NCBI RefSeq assembly: GCF_934725225.1
Contig: NZ_CAKVAM010000005.1
Coordinates: 62,001 to 126,000, forward strand
Length of the DNA: 64,000 nucleotides
Direction of reading: 5' to 3'
From: an uncultured Treponema sp.
GTDB taxonomy: Bacteria > Spirochaetota > Spirochaetia > Treponematales > Treponemataceae
Within the stretch, counting starts at the first letter, position 1; each line of letters starts with the position of its first letter. A program made the translations under genes and the position numbers. The notes under the pieces are model-generated. The model did not search any database and was not told the DNA's origin. It was given only the letters and a program-made list of their open reading frames with translations. Shown in pieces: positions 8,415 through 16,190 of the stretch.

Positions 8415-8598
8415 GGTGTCTGCTCCTTGTACAACTTTCAATTTTAACTAAATAATTTTAAATCTTTTGCCGAATATAAAAATAAACCGCAAAGCATTTT
8501 TATTATTGTAACATTGAAATATTGTACCGTCAAGTTTTTCATTAAATATTATCGGCACAAAACCGCAAAATTAACAGTCAAAAATCTGCAAAATAAGT

Positions 8599-9534
8599 TT
8601 ATTGCGAGTTGTTTTTTAAGTCTTTTTTCATCTTTGACCTTGCAAGGAAATTTTTAATCCGCCGGTAAAGGGAAATTTTTTTGTATTTTTTTGAAAAATC
8701 CTCTGCGGCGTCTTCAAGCGGAAAGTCGTTTCCGAACCGCTGCTTCAATTCGTCCCAGTATTTTATAAGAAAAACGTAAAGGTCGGACAAAGTTCTACCT
8801 TTGAAGCTTTTTAGGATTTTGCGGCTTTCGATTGCCCTGATTACGGGAAGATAAACGTTGTTGAACCAGGAAAGAATCGCTTCTTCCATAGAAACTTCTT
8901 CTTTTTTTCCGGAATTTATGTAGTATTTATGGCAGAGAATGTGGTTGTAAATAAGATCGTACTGGCCGGGCGTGCTGAAATTCAGGCACCAGTAGTCAGT
9001 TATATCGCCAAAACAGGTTTCCGTGTAAAAAACACGCTTTTCGTATTCGATTACCTGCTTTTCCATCTGCTCTTTTGTGCTTCCAGGCTTAAGCTTGATT
9101 TCACTTTGAAGGCTTACAACTTCAGCGTCGATATTTTCTATGCCTTTCATTTTTGCAACAGAAACGCGGTGATTTCCGTCTCTTACAAAATAAAGTCCTC
9201 CAAGCTCGTAAAGGCTTACTGGCGGAAGCGTGATGTCCTGATAATGCGCCATGTCAACGTGTTCCCAGCGGGATTTTAGAAAATTGTTTTTTGGTAAGAA
9301 ATGATTGTCAAAGTCTTTGTAGCGTCCTTCGCTGCCAACAATCAGCTTGATTGGAACAACTTGCATTCCTTTGTAAACTTCGTTGCTTGGCTTGAGCATT
9401 TTTTTTATGTCGGTAAATGAAATAAGCTTTGCTTCCTCTGGATTCAAAAGATGCTGAATTTCGTTGAAAAAGGCTTTGTTTCGCGCTTTTGAAAAATCTT
9501 CATCTGTCTGCGAGGATAGAAACGTCTGCTCCAA
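8599..9534 (-). CDS. ParB/Srx-like fold protein of unknown function
   Basis: 311 residues. Starts at TTG with AAAGGAG 6 nt upstream. The central part, VVPIKLIVGSEGRYKDFD followed by FVRDGNHRVSVAKMKG, resembles the ParB/sulfiredoxin-type nuclease-like fold in which a DGNHR motif binds nucleotide or metal. The C-terminal third is helical and basic (KKYKKISLYRRIKNFLARSKMKK). It begins inside the end of the metallophosphoesterase gene (35 bp overlap), so both are probably made together. The fold call is inference from the DGNHRV motif; I cannot name a function. Confidence 0.55.
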   Translation of the reverse strand: MEQTFLSSQTDEDFSKARNKAFFNEIQHLLNPEEAKLISFTDIKKMLKPSNEVYKGMQVVPIKLIVGSEGRYKDFDNHFLPKNNFLKSRWEHVDMAHYQDITLPPVSLYELGGLYFVRDGNHRVSVAKMKGIENIDAEVVSLQSEIKLKPGSTKEQMEKQVIEYEKRVFYTETCFGDITDYWCLNFSTPGQYDLIYNHILCHKYYINSGKKEEVSMEEAILSWFNNVYLPVIRAIESRKILKSFKGRTLSDLYVFLIKYWDELKQRFGNDFPLEDAAEDFSKKYKKISLYRRIKNFLARSKMKKDLKNNSQ

Positions 9535-10270
9535 AATTTGCTCCTTTTTTTAGGTTCGGCTCGAATTCGACTACGATGTGGCTGTATGCGTTTATGACTG
9601 TTGTGTTTTCTGATACAGTGCATCTTGTAGCCTGAAGGTCGTACAAATGTATATGACCGTGAATCATAAGCCCCGGTGAAAATTTTTTGATAAACCAGTT
9701 AAAACAGTCAAATCCTTTGTGGCACTGGTCTTCTTTGTCATGTATGTGTCTTGGAGATGCGTGCGTTAAAAAAATGTCGCAGTATCTTCCGTATCGAATT
9801 TTGTTCCAAATCAAGCCCGGAATCATTGCCACAAGCTGCCTTTTCATCTGCTTGTCCGTGAACTGAGCCTGGCCGTTGTTGTATCTTATGCTTCCTGTAA
9901 CTCCGGAAATAAGAAGCGGCGTTGTTTTTCCGTCTGGAGTTTTAAATGTAAGATTTTTGCATCTGATATTTTTGTTGCTTGCGTAGTCTGCTCCGTGCGC
10001 GTGTTCAACTCCAGTTCCTTCAAATTTGAACACTGAGCCTGAAAACAACGAATCAGAAAACATTTTATTTTTGTAATATTTGTATTCTTTTAAATCATGG
10101 TTTCCGAAGACGAAAAAAGTCGGTTTTCCCAAGGCGTCTACTATAAAATCAACGTATTCCATGGAAAGGTCTCCGGCGCAAAAAACAGCGTCAACATCTC
10201 CGTATCTTTCTTTTACTGTGGAAGAGTAGACTAAAGGGTCGATTTGGTCGGAAACGCAAAGAAATTTCAT
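9500..10270 (-). CDS. Calcineurin-like metallophosphoesterase
   Basis: 256 residues with the ordered metal-binding motifs of the family: SDQID (N-terminus), FCAGDLS, FGNHD, THASPRH and HGHIH. These ligate two metal ions that hydrolyse phosphoesters; substrates range from nucleotides to lipid A precursors and nucleic acids. No signal peptide, so cytoplasmic. The ATG overlaps the stop of the upstream TPR gene (ATGA), and the ParB-like gene starts within its 3' end, forming a tightly coupled three-gene operon. Confidence 0.85.
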   Translation of the reverse strand: MKFLCVSDQIDPLVYSSTVKERYGDVDAVFCAGDLSMEYVDFIVDALGKPTFFVFGNHDLKEYKYYKNKMFSDSLFSGSVFKFEGTGVEHAHGADYASNKNIRCKNLTFKTPDGKTTPLLISGVTGSIRYNNGQAQFTDKQMKRQLVAMIPGLIWNKIRYGRYCDIFLTHASPRHIHDKEDQCHKGFDCFNWFIKKFSPGLMIHGHIHLYDLQATRCTVSENTTVINAYSHIVVEFEPNLKKGANFGADVSILADR

Positions 10271-11640
10271 TGAATGCCAGCCTTTCTGAAAAGCGATTCA
10301 AGAGTGTCTTTGGATATTAGGGCAAGCGGACGGCTGTCTGCAAAAACTTGTGCTGCGTGTGAAAAATCAGAGCTTGCAAAAAGAAGCCCTTTTACATAGC
10401 CTTTTGTTTTTATTGTGTCAGCGAGTTTTCTAACTGGAGTTTCTTCTATTGTATCTGTGGAACGGTAGAACTGCGCAAGGAAAAACTGCTGCTTTGCGTT
10501 TAAGAATGCTTCCTGCTTTTTTTCTGTGGCAAGAATTTGGCAGCCGTAAGGAGTAAAATCAGTTTTTTGGCTTTGAAGATTGTATCCTGCCAATAGAATT
10601 TTTTTGCAAAGCTCCATGAACTGCTGGTTGTTCGCTGTTAAATATTCTTTTATTCCGTCGTTTGTTTCAAGTTCTTTATACTGATTTAATTTTGATGCCA
10701 CATCCTTGAATTTGCTGTTGCATTTGTAGACGGTTTCCCACTGTTCGATTGCTTTTTCAATTTTCCTGCTTTTTTCGTAGCAGATTCCGAGGAAATATCT
10801 TGCGTACAAAGTTTCCTGCGAATTTGGAACTTTTGCGTTTGAAACTGCACGTTCGAATGCATCTGTTGCTTTTTCAAGCTGTTCCGCCATCATAAGGCAA
10901 GTTCCTTTTTCCACAAGAGCTTTTTGCCTGTATTCCTGCGAGCGTTCAGCTTTTTCCAGAAGTTTTACGGCTGTGGACAAATCTTTGTTTTCCTTGCAGA
11001 CTTTTCCAAGATAATAATAGTTTTCGTAAGATTCCGGATTCAGCTTTATTGAAGTTTCCAAGGCTTGCTTTGCCTGCGTGTAATTTTTTGCTCTAAGAAG
11101 AAGCCGCCCGATTGAAGTGTAGGCCTTGGGATTCCGTTTGTTTAGAAGAATGGTTTTTTGATAAAATCCCATCGCAAGCTTGGCATTTCCCTGAGTTTCA
11201 AGAATTTCCGCGGCTTTAAATGTGTTTTCGGGATTGTTCGGCTCAAGTTTTGTCAGCAAAAGATATTCTTTTAAGGCTTCGTCAGGCTGATTGAACCGTT
11301 TGTAAAGTTCCGCCATTTCTTTTCGGAATTCAGCTTCTGGAATTTCTCCGTTAAAAAGCGCGTTTTGGTTTACAGTTTTGTATTCAATAAAGGCAAGTTC
11401 TGGTTTTCCGTCTTTTAGATAGGCTTTTCCCAAAAAATAGTGAGCCAGATAATTCCGCGGATTTTTTGAAATAACGGACTTTGCGCATCTTTGGGCAGCC
11501 TGAAATCTTCCGTCCTTTATAAGTTTTGGAATTCCGTCAATTTTTGAAGGAGTTATGATATTTTTTACTATAAAAATCAACGCTGTAGCGACAAATGCGA
11601 TTAAAACACCTATTATAATTACAGATGTCAGTGAGCCCAT
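10267..11640 (-). CDS. Membrane-anchored TPR-repeat protein
   Basis: 457 residues. One N-terminal transmembrane helix (about 7-29) is followed by about eight tetratricopeptide repeats, for example NYLAHYFLGKAYLKDGKPELA, PKAYTSIGRLLLRAKNYTQA and YENYYYLGKVCKENKDLSTA. The last 130 residues diverge from TPR and may form a separate globular domain. Architecture suggests a scaffold held at the inner membrane. It is the first gene of the operon with the metallophosphoesterase and ParB-like genes and is divergent from the next TPR gene. Confidence 0.8.
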   Translation of the reverse strand: MGSLTSVIIIGVLIAFVATALIFIVKNIITPSKIDGIPKLIKDGRFQAAQRCAKSVISKNPRNYLAHYFLGKAYLKDGKPELAFIEYKTVNQNALFNGEIPEAEFRKEMAELYKRFNQPDEALKEYLLLTKLEPNNPENTFKAAEILETQGNAKLAMGFYQKTILLNKRNPKAYTSIGRLLLRAKNYTQAKQALETSIKLNPESYENYYYLGKVCKENKDLSTAVKLLEKAERSQEYRQKALVEKGTCLMMAEQLEKATDAFERAVSNAKVPNSQETLYARYFLGICYEKSRKIEKAIEQWETVYKCNSKFKDVASKLNQYKELETNDGIKEYLTANNQQFMELCKKILLAGYNLQSQKTDFTPYGCQILATEKKQEAFLNAKQQFFLAQFYRSTDTIEETPVRKLADTIKTKGYVKGLLFASSDFSHAAQVFADSRPLALISKDTLESLFRKAGIQ

Positions 11641-11672
11641 TGAAATTCCGCCTGTTTGTTTAGTTTTTTGTT

Positions 11673-11689
11673 AAAAAGGTTACCTTTTT
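11673..11689. promoter_or_regulatory. 17-bp perfect palindrome in a divergent intergenic region
   Basis: AAAAAGGT-T-ACCTTTTT lies between two divergent TPR operons. Its symmetry and location fit an operator for a dimeric regulator, but no matching second copy was identified by eye. Confidence 0.3.
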
Positions 11690-11772
11690 TCGCTGAATAT
11701 GTCAATTTATATGGAAGACTTAAAAATTTTGCTGTTTTCCTAAGAAATTTGCTGAAATCTACAGATAATAAA

Positions 11773-12849
11773 ATGATGTCTATTTATATAAAATTTAAGA
11801 AATTTTTTTGTTTCTCTTTTTTGATTTTTGCGTTCAGTGCTTTTGCGCAGAATGATGATTTTTTGCAAGGTGAAAATCTGTTCAAGGAAAACCGTGTTGA
11901 AGAAGCTGTTCCGTTTTTGAAATCAGCCATCAGTACTGGAAAATTTCCGAAGGCTTACAATTACCTTGCGCTTTGCTACGAAAAAATGGGACTTTTAAAG
12001 GAAAGTCTTGAAGTTTGCACGGAAGGAATGAAAGTTTCTGGAACGGACAAAAAAGTTCTTGCTTTTAACGCCGGAAATGTCTGCTTCGCAATGGAAGATT
12101 TTTATTCAGCGGAAAAATGGTATTCTCTTGCAATTGCCGCGAACAGGCTTTATGCTCCGCCAGTTTTAAACCGCGCAAATGCTGAGCTTAAGCAGGAAAA
12201 ATATATTGCGAGTCTTGAGGATTACAAGCTTTATCTTGATTTGTCGCCGAATGACAGGCAAAAGCCGGAAATTGAGCAGCTGATTTCTCTGCTTGAAGGC
12301 TTTAAAAAAGCGGAAGAAGAGCAAAAACGTTTAAAGGAAGAAGCGGCTTTGATTCAGGCGGCGCAGGAACAGCAGATTCTTGCAGAGCAACAGGCCGCGG
12401 CTCAAAAGCAGATTCAGGATGAAAAAGACAAGGCTGCGGAATTGGAAGCGAAAATGGCTGAGCAGCAGGCACTTCTTGAGCAGCAACGTGCGGAAATTGA
12501 GCGGATTTCAAAGGAAAAACAGCTTGTTGAAGAACAGGCCGCCGCAGAAAAGAAAGCCAGAGATGAAGAAAAAGCTGCGGAACTTGAGGCGAAGATGGCG
12601 GAACAGGAATCTAGGCTTGAACAGCAGCGCGCAGAAATTGAGCGAATGCTTCAAGAGCAAAAGGCTTATCAGGAAGCGGCTTTAAAAGCTCAAAGAGAAG
12701 AGGCTGCAAAAAAAGCGGAAGAAGATGCCGCAAGAAGAAGAAAATTGCTTGAAGATGTGGCGGCTTCGCTGCAGAATTCAGAAACATCAAATATGACTGC
12801 TGGTGCAGAAGGAACGGTTGACTATGGCTACGAATCAGAACTCGAATAA
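11773..12849 (+). CDS. Exported TPR protein with long coiled coil
   Basis: About 359 residues from the ATG pair at 11773/11776. This start gives a good signal peptide (KFKKFFCFSFLIFAFSAFAQ), whereas an in-frame TTG at 11656 would add 39 residues ahead of it. Three TPR-like repeats (about residues 25-150) are followed by a roughly 150-residue Ala/Glu/Gln/Lys-rich coiled coil with an internally repeated unit (AELEAKMAEQ...LEQQRAEIERI). Likely periplasmic. The last 26 bp overlap the following TPR gene, so the pair is coupled. The coiled coil suggests a structural or spacer role. Confidence 0.7.
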   Translation: MMSIYIKFKKFFCFSFLIFAFSAFAQNDDFLQGENLFKENRVEEAVPFLKSAISTGKFPKAYNYLALCYEKMGLLKESLEVCTEGMKVSGTDKKVLAFNAGNVCFAMEDFYSAEKWYSLAIAANRLYAPPVLNRANAELKQEKYIASLEDYKLYLDLSPNDRQKPEIEQLISLLEGFKKAEEEQKRLKEEAALIQAAQEQQILAEQQAAAQKQIQDEKDKAAELEAKMAEQQALLEQQRAEIERISKEKQLVEEQAAAEKKARDEEKAAELEAKMAEQESRLEQQRAEIERMLQEQKAYQEAALKAQREEAAKKAEEDAARRRKLLEDVAASLQNSETSNMTAGAEGTVDYGYESELE

Positions 12850-15800
12850 AGATTTAGATAAAGAAAAAACTGCTGCGGTAAAAAAAACTTCAACTGCAAG
12901 AAAAACTGCGGCTTCTTCTGCGGAAAAAAAGCCTGCGGCAAGAAAAGTTTCAGCTTCTTCGGAAAAAACAAATACGACTGCGGCTGCAAAAAGTTCTGCT
13001 GCCAAAACTGCCGTTTCAAAAAAAACAGTCGAATCGAAAACTTCTGCTGTAAAAAAAACGTCCGGGCTTTTAGAAAAATCAAAAGCTGTAAGAGCTTCTT
13101 CTGCTTCTGCAAAATCAGCTGAACCTAAAGTTGCCGCTGTGAAAAAAGTTTCTGCCGAAAAAAAATCATCTTCGCCAGAAACAAAAAAAATATCTGTTTC
13201 CTCTGCGGAAACAAAATCGACTTCAAGAAAAACTGCGGCTTCTTCTGCTGAAAAAAAGCCTGTGGCAAGAAAAAGTTCCGTTGCTTCAGAAAAAACAAAA
13301 ACTGCTTCAGTTGCGAAAACTGCTGTCGCGAAGAAAACTGTTGAGCCAAAAATTTTGACAGAAGAAAAAAAATTGGAAGCACAGAAAGTTCCTTTGCAAA
13401 AAACTGTTGCCGCTTCTAGCTTGCCTCCAAAAAATTCTCTTCCTGAAAAAAAAGAAGAAACTGGAGTTGCAATAAAAAAGACCGAACAGATTTTGGCTTC
13501 AAGTTTTACAGTTGAAAAAAAATCAGCGCAAAAAAATGTTGAGCCTGAAAAAACAAAAGATAAAAAATCAAATAAAAAAATAGCGGCTTTGCTGATTTTC
13601 TTGCTTGCTGTTTTAGCTGGCGGCGGATTTTTTGTTTTAAATAATCAAAATTTTTTTGGCTCTAAAGATAATGTTGTTTCTGAATTGAGCGTTGAAGAAA
13701 AACTTGCATTGGCTCAAAAACTGATTGAGCAGGGCAATTATGAAGAAGCTTTAAAAATTCTTTTGGAAATTGATGCTTCGGGAAACAGCGAGGCTGCAAA
13801 AGATCTTAGAAATAAAATTTCTGCTTTAATAAATGAAGCTTTTTCAAAGGCTTTGGAAAATGGACGTGAGCAGGAAATCTTGGATTTTATTCAGTCGCTT
13901 ATTGACAATGACGAAGTTGAATCTGCGTTGAAAATTTTAAACGCAATAAAAACAGAGCCGGGAAGTTCCTTAAAAGAAAAACTGGACAGTTTGAAAAAAT
14001 CCGCTGTTGATAAAGCTGTTGCAAATGGAAAAACTTCAGAGCTTTTGTCTTTGATTCAACAGATGATTGATGATGGAAATTTTTCAGATGCACTTGAACT
14101 TTTGAATGCAATTTCTATCGATGGCGATGATGAAATTTCTGATATGCTGAAAAATAAAATTGAGCGCATGAAAAAACAAGCACAGGTTTTGCAGTCCGCT
14201 GAAAATCTTTCTGACGAAGAAAAACTTGCGCTTGCACAAAAACTTATTGACGAAGGAAAATTTGAAGAAGCTCTTATTCTATTGAACAGTTTAAATCCAA
14301 ATGAAAAAAATCAAGATAAAATAAATGCTCTGAAAAAAGAAGCTGTGGAAAAAGCAAAGCAGGCTGGAATTGATTTAGGCGAATTTGGTTTTGATGAAAA
14401 CGGAAATCCAATTCTTTCTGAAGAGGAAATTCTTCGTCATAGAAATGAAGCAAAAAACAAACGTGAAATAGAAGAGCAGAAAATTCAAGATGCAAAAAAA
14501 GAAGCTGAAAGAAAAGCTCTTGAAGAACAAAAAGCAAAAGAACAAAAAGCCTTGGAGTTAGAAAGACAAAAAAAGGCTGCCGCCGCAAAGAAAGCTCAAG
14601 AAGAAAAATTGGCAAGAGAAGCTGCGGCTAAAAAAGCAGAAGCTGAAAAAAAGACGAAGGAGAAAGCCCTCGCAGAACAAAAGGCAAAAGAGGCTGCGAT
14701 TGCACGCCAAAAGCAGCTTGTTGAAAATTATATTTCACATGGAAAGCAGCTCTTGTCTGAAAATAAAAATAAAGAGGCGGTTGCAGAATTTTATAATGCT
14801 GAAAAAAATCTTCCTGCCGAAGAAAATACTTTTGCTGGAAAAAAACTTGGAGAAGCAGCAACAGCTTTGTTTGACAGTTCTGAAAAAAAATCTGGAACTG
14901 AAAAGAAATTCCTTCATGATGAAGCTGTGAAATTTGCAGAAAAATCCTTTGAAAAATCTAAAGAAGAACCTAACGTTATGTTTATTCTTGGAATGGATGC
15001 TCTCGAAAAACATAATTATGCTTCCGCAGAAAATTTTTTACGCAACGCCACAAAAAAAGATCCTGGCAACAGCACTTACTTTTATCAGCTTGGAAGAGTT
15101 CTTGCGATGCAGAAAAAATATAATGATTCGCTTGCAGCTTTCCAGACTTCAATAAAGATAAATGGAAACTTTGCGCCTGCTCATTATAATTCTGGTTTTG
15201 TTTGTGAAAAGCTCGGAAAAAATAAAGAGGCTCTTGCTTCGTACAGAAATGCAATAAAAATAAAACCTGATTATGAAAACGCATTTATGGGCGCAGGTCA
15301 TATTTTGGCTGAAGAAAAAAATTATTCAGAAGCTGTGAAATCATATTCAGAAGCTGTAAAAATAAATCCGTCAAGAGCGCAAACTTATCAGGAACTTGGT
15401 TCTTGCTATTCAGAATTAAAAAATTATAATCTTGCGGAACAAAATTTTTTAAAGGCTCTTTCTTGTCCTGATTCTACTGCGGAAAAAAATGCGCTTACTT
15501 ATTACAACCTTTCTACTGTGATGTTTGCACAGGAAAAAAAGAACGAGGCGTTTGATTTTGCAAAAAAGGCTTATGATAATAAAGAAAAAACTTCACCGGA
15601 AGTAAAAGCAAATATTTCATATAACCTAGGACTTTTAAATCAAGAATTAGGAAATGAAACTGAAGGCATAAAATTTTATCAGGAAACTTTAAAGCTTGAT
15701 TCAAATCATGTAAAAGCAAATACAAATTTAGGAATGATTCTTCTTTCAAAAAATCAACCTGATACTGCGATTGCGCTTTTGCTGAAAGCTTACAAAAATG

Positions 15801-16159
15801 ATTCTAAGAATTTTGAAGTGAACAATAATCTTGGAAGCGCCTATAGAGATACTGGTGATTTTGCAAACTCTGTTAAATTTTATAAAAATGCTTTGGACAT
15901 AGAACCTGAAAATCTGACAGTAAAAGAAAATCTTGCAAAGTCATATACGTCTGCAAAAGATTATAAAAATGCAAGGGCTGTTTATGAAGAACTTGTAAAA
16001 AAGCAGCAGAGTGAATGGGCTTTATTTTTTGAGCTTGCAAAAGTCTGTCTTGCTCAAGGCGATGGAAATGGCGCGGAAAAATATTTGCTTTACTTGCAAT
16101 CCAAGGCTCCTGATTTTAAAACTTCAGAAGTAAACGGATTGCTTGCTGAGTTGCAGTGA
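12824..16159 (+). CDS. Lys/Ala/Ser-rich tail - transmembrane - TPR protein
   Basis: About 1111 residues from ATG 12824 (a GTG at 12803 in frame is less likely). Residues 1-250 are extremely rich in Lys, Ala and Ser, with KK(T/P/V)xxAxK-type units like those of histone H1-like bacterial tails, including two near-identical 28-residue units. One transmembrane helix follows (about 252-271), then two EKLALAQKLI(E/D)xGxxEEAL repeats, a charged coiled coil (about 520-650) and about ten canonical TPRs to the end. Positive-inside logic puts the basic tail in the cytoplasm and the TPRs outside. Binding of the tail to DNA or other polyanions is inference. Overlaps the preceding gene by 26 bp. Confidence 0.75.
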   Translation: MATNQNSNKDLDKEKTAAVKKTSTARKTAASSAEKKPAARKVSASSEKTNTTAAAKSSAAKTAVSKKTVESKTSAVKKTSGLLEKSKAVRASSASAKSAEPKVAAVKKVSAEKKSSSPETKKISVSSAETKSTSRKTAASSAEKKPVARKSSVASEKTKTASVAKTAVAKKTVEPKILTEEKKLEAQKVPLQKTVAASSLPPKNSLPEKKEETGVAIKKTEQILASSFTVEKKSAQKNVEPEKTKDKKSNKKIAALLIFLLAVLAGGGFFVLNNQNFFGSKDNVVSELSVEEKLALAQKLIEQGNYEEALKILLEIDASGNSEAAKDLRNKISALINEAFSKALENGREQEILDFIQSLIDNDEVESALKILNAIKTEPGSSLKEKLDSLKKSAVDKAVANGKTSELLSLIQQMIDDGNFSDALELLNAISIDGDDEISDMLKNKIERMKKQAQVLQSAENLSDEEKLALAQKLIDEGKFEEALILLNSLNPNEKNQDKINALKKEAVEKAKQAGIDLGEFGFDENGNPILSEEEILRHRNEAKNKREIEEQKIQDAKKEAERKALEEQKAKEQKALELERQKKAAAAKKAQEEKLAREAAAKKAEAEKKTKEKALAEQKAKEAAIARQKQLVENYISHGKQLLSENKNKEAVAEFYNAEKNLPAEENTFAGKKLGEAATALFDSSEKKSGTEKKFLHDEAVKFAEKSFEKSKEEPNVMFILGMDALEKHNYASAENFLRNATKKDPGNSTYFYQLGRVLAMQKKYNDSLAAFQTSIKINGNFAPAHYNSGFVCEKLGKNKEALASYRNAIKIKPDYENAFMGAGHILAEEKNYSEAVKSYSEAVKINPSRAQTYQELGSCYSELKNYNLAEQNFLKALSCPDSTAEKNALTYYNLSTVMFAQEKKNEAFDFAKKAYDNKEKTSPEVKANISYNLGLLNQELGNETEGIKFYQETLKLDSNHVKANTNLGMILLSKNQPDTAIALLLKAYKNDSKNFEVNNNLGSAYRDTGDFANSVKFYKNALDIEPENLTVKENLAKSYTSAKDYKNARAVYEELVKKQQSEWALFFELAKVCLAQGDGNGAEKYLLYLQSKAPDFKTSEVNGLLAELQ
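12890..12972 (+). repeat. Intragenic direct repeat, copy 1 (basic tail)
   Basis: Encodes a STARKTAASSAEKKPAARK-type unit. It matches the copy at 13217-13299 over about 83 bp with a few substitutions, showing that the basic tail grew by duplication. Confidence 0.7.
13217..13299 (+). repeat. Intragenic direct repeat, copy 2 (basic tail)
   Basis: Encodes STSRKTAASSAEKKPVARK-type residues, in frame with copy 1. Differences are mostly synonymous or conservative. Confidence 0.7.
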
Positions 16160-16171
16160 TTTGTTTTTTAG

Positions 16172-16190
16172 AGCGGACTTTATGTCCGCT
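16172..16190. terminator. Short hairpin between convergent genes
   Basis: AGCGGAC and GTCCGCT pair around a 5-nt loop. The mutL stop codon lies in the loop. T-runs are poor on both sides, so termination strength is doubtful. Confidence 0.45.

Noticed and set aside
12890..13299. CRISPR-like repeat array
   Set aside because: The two similar units are in-frame coding repeats with variable sequence, not short identical repeats with spacers.
12828..15013. Several long minus-strand frames rich in Phe, Leu and Gln opposite the basic tail and TPR gene
   Set aside because: Their composition is the mirror of the Lys/Ala/Glu codons on the plus strand; no ribosome binding sites or domains.
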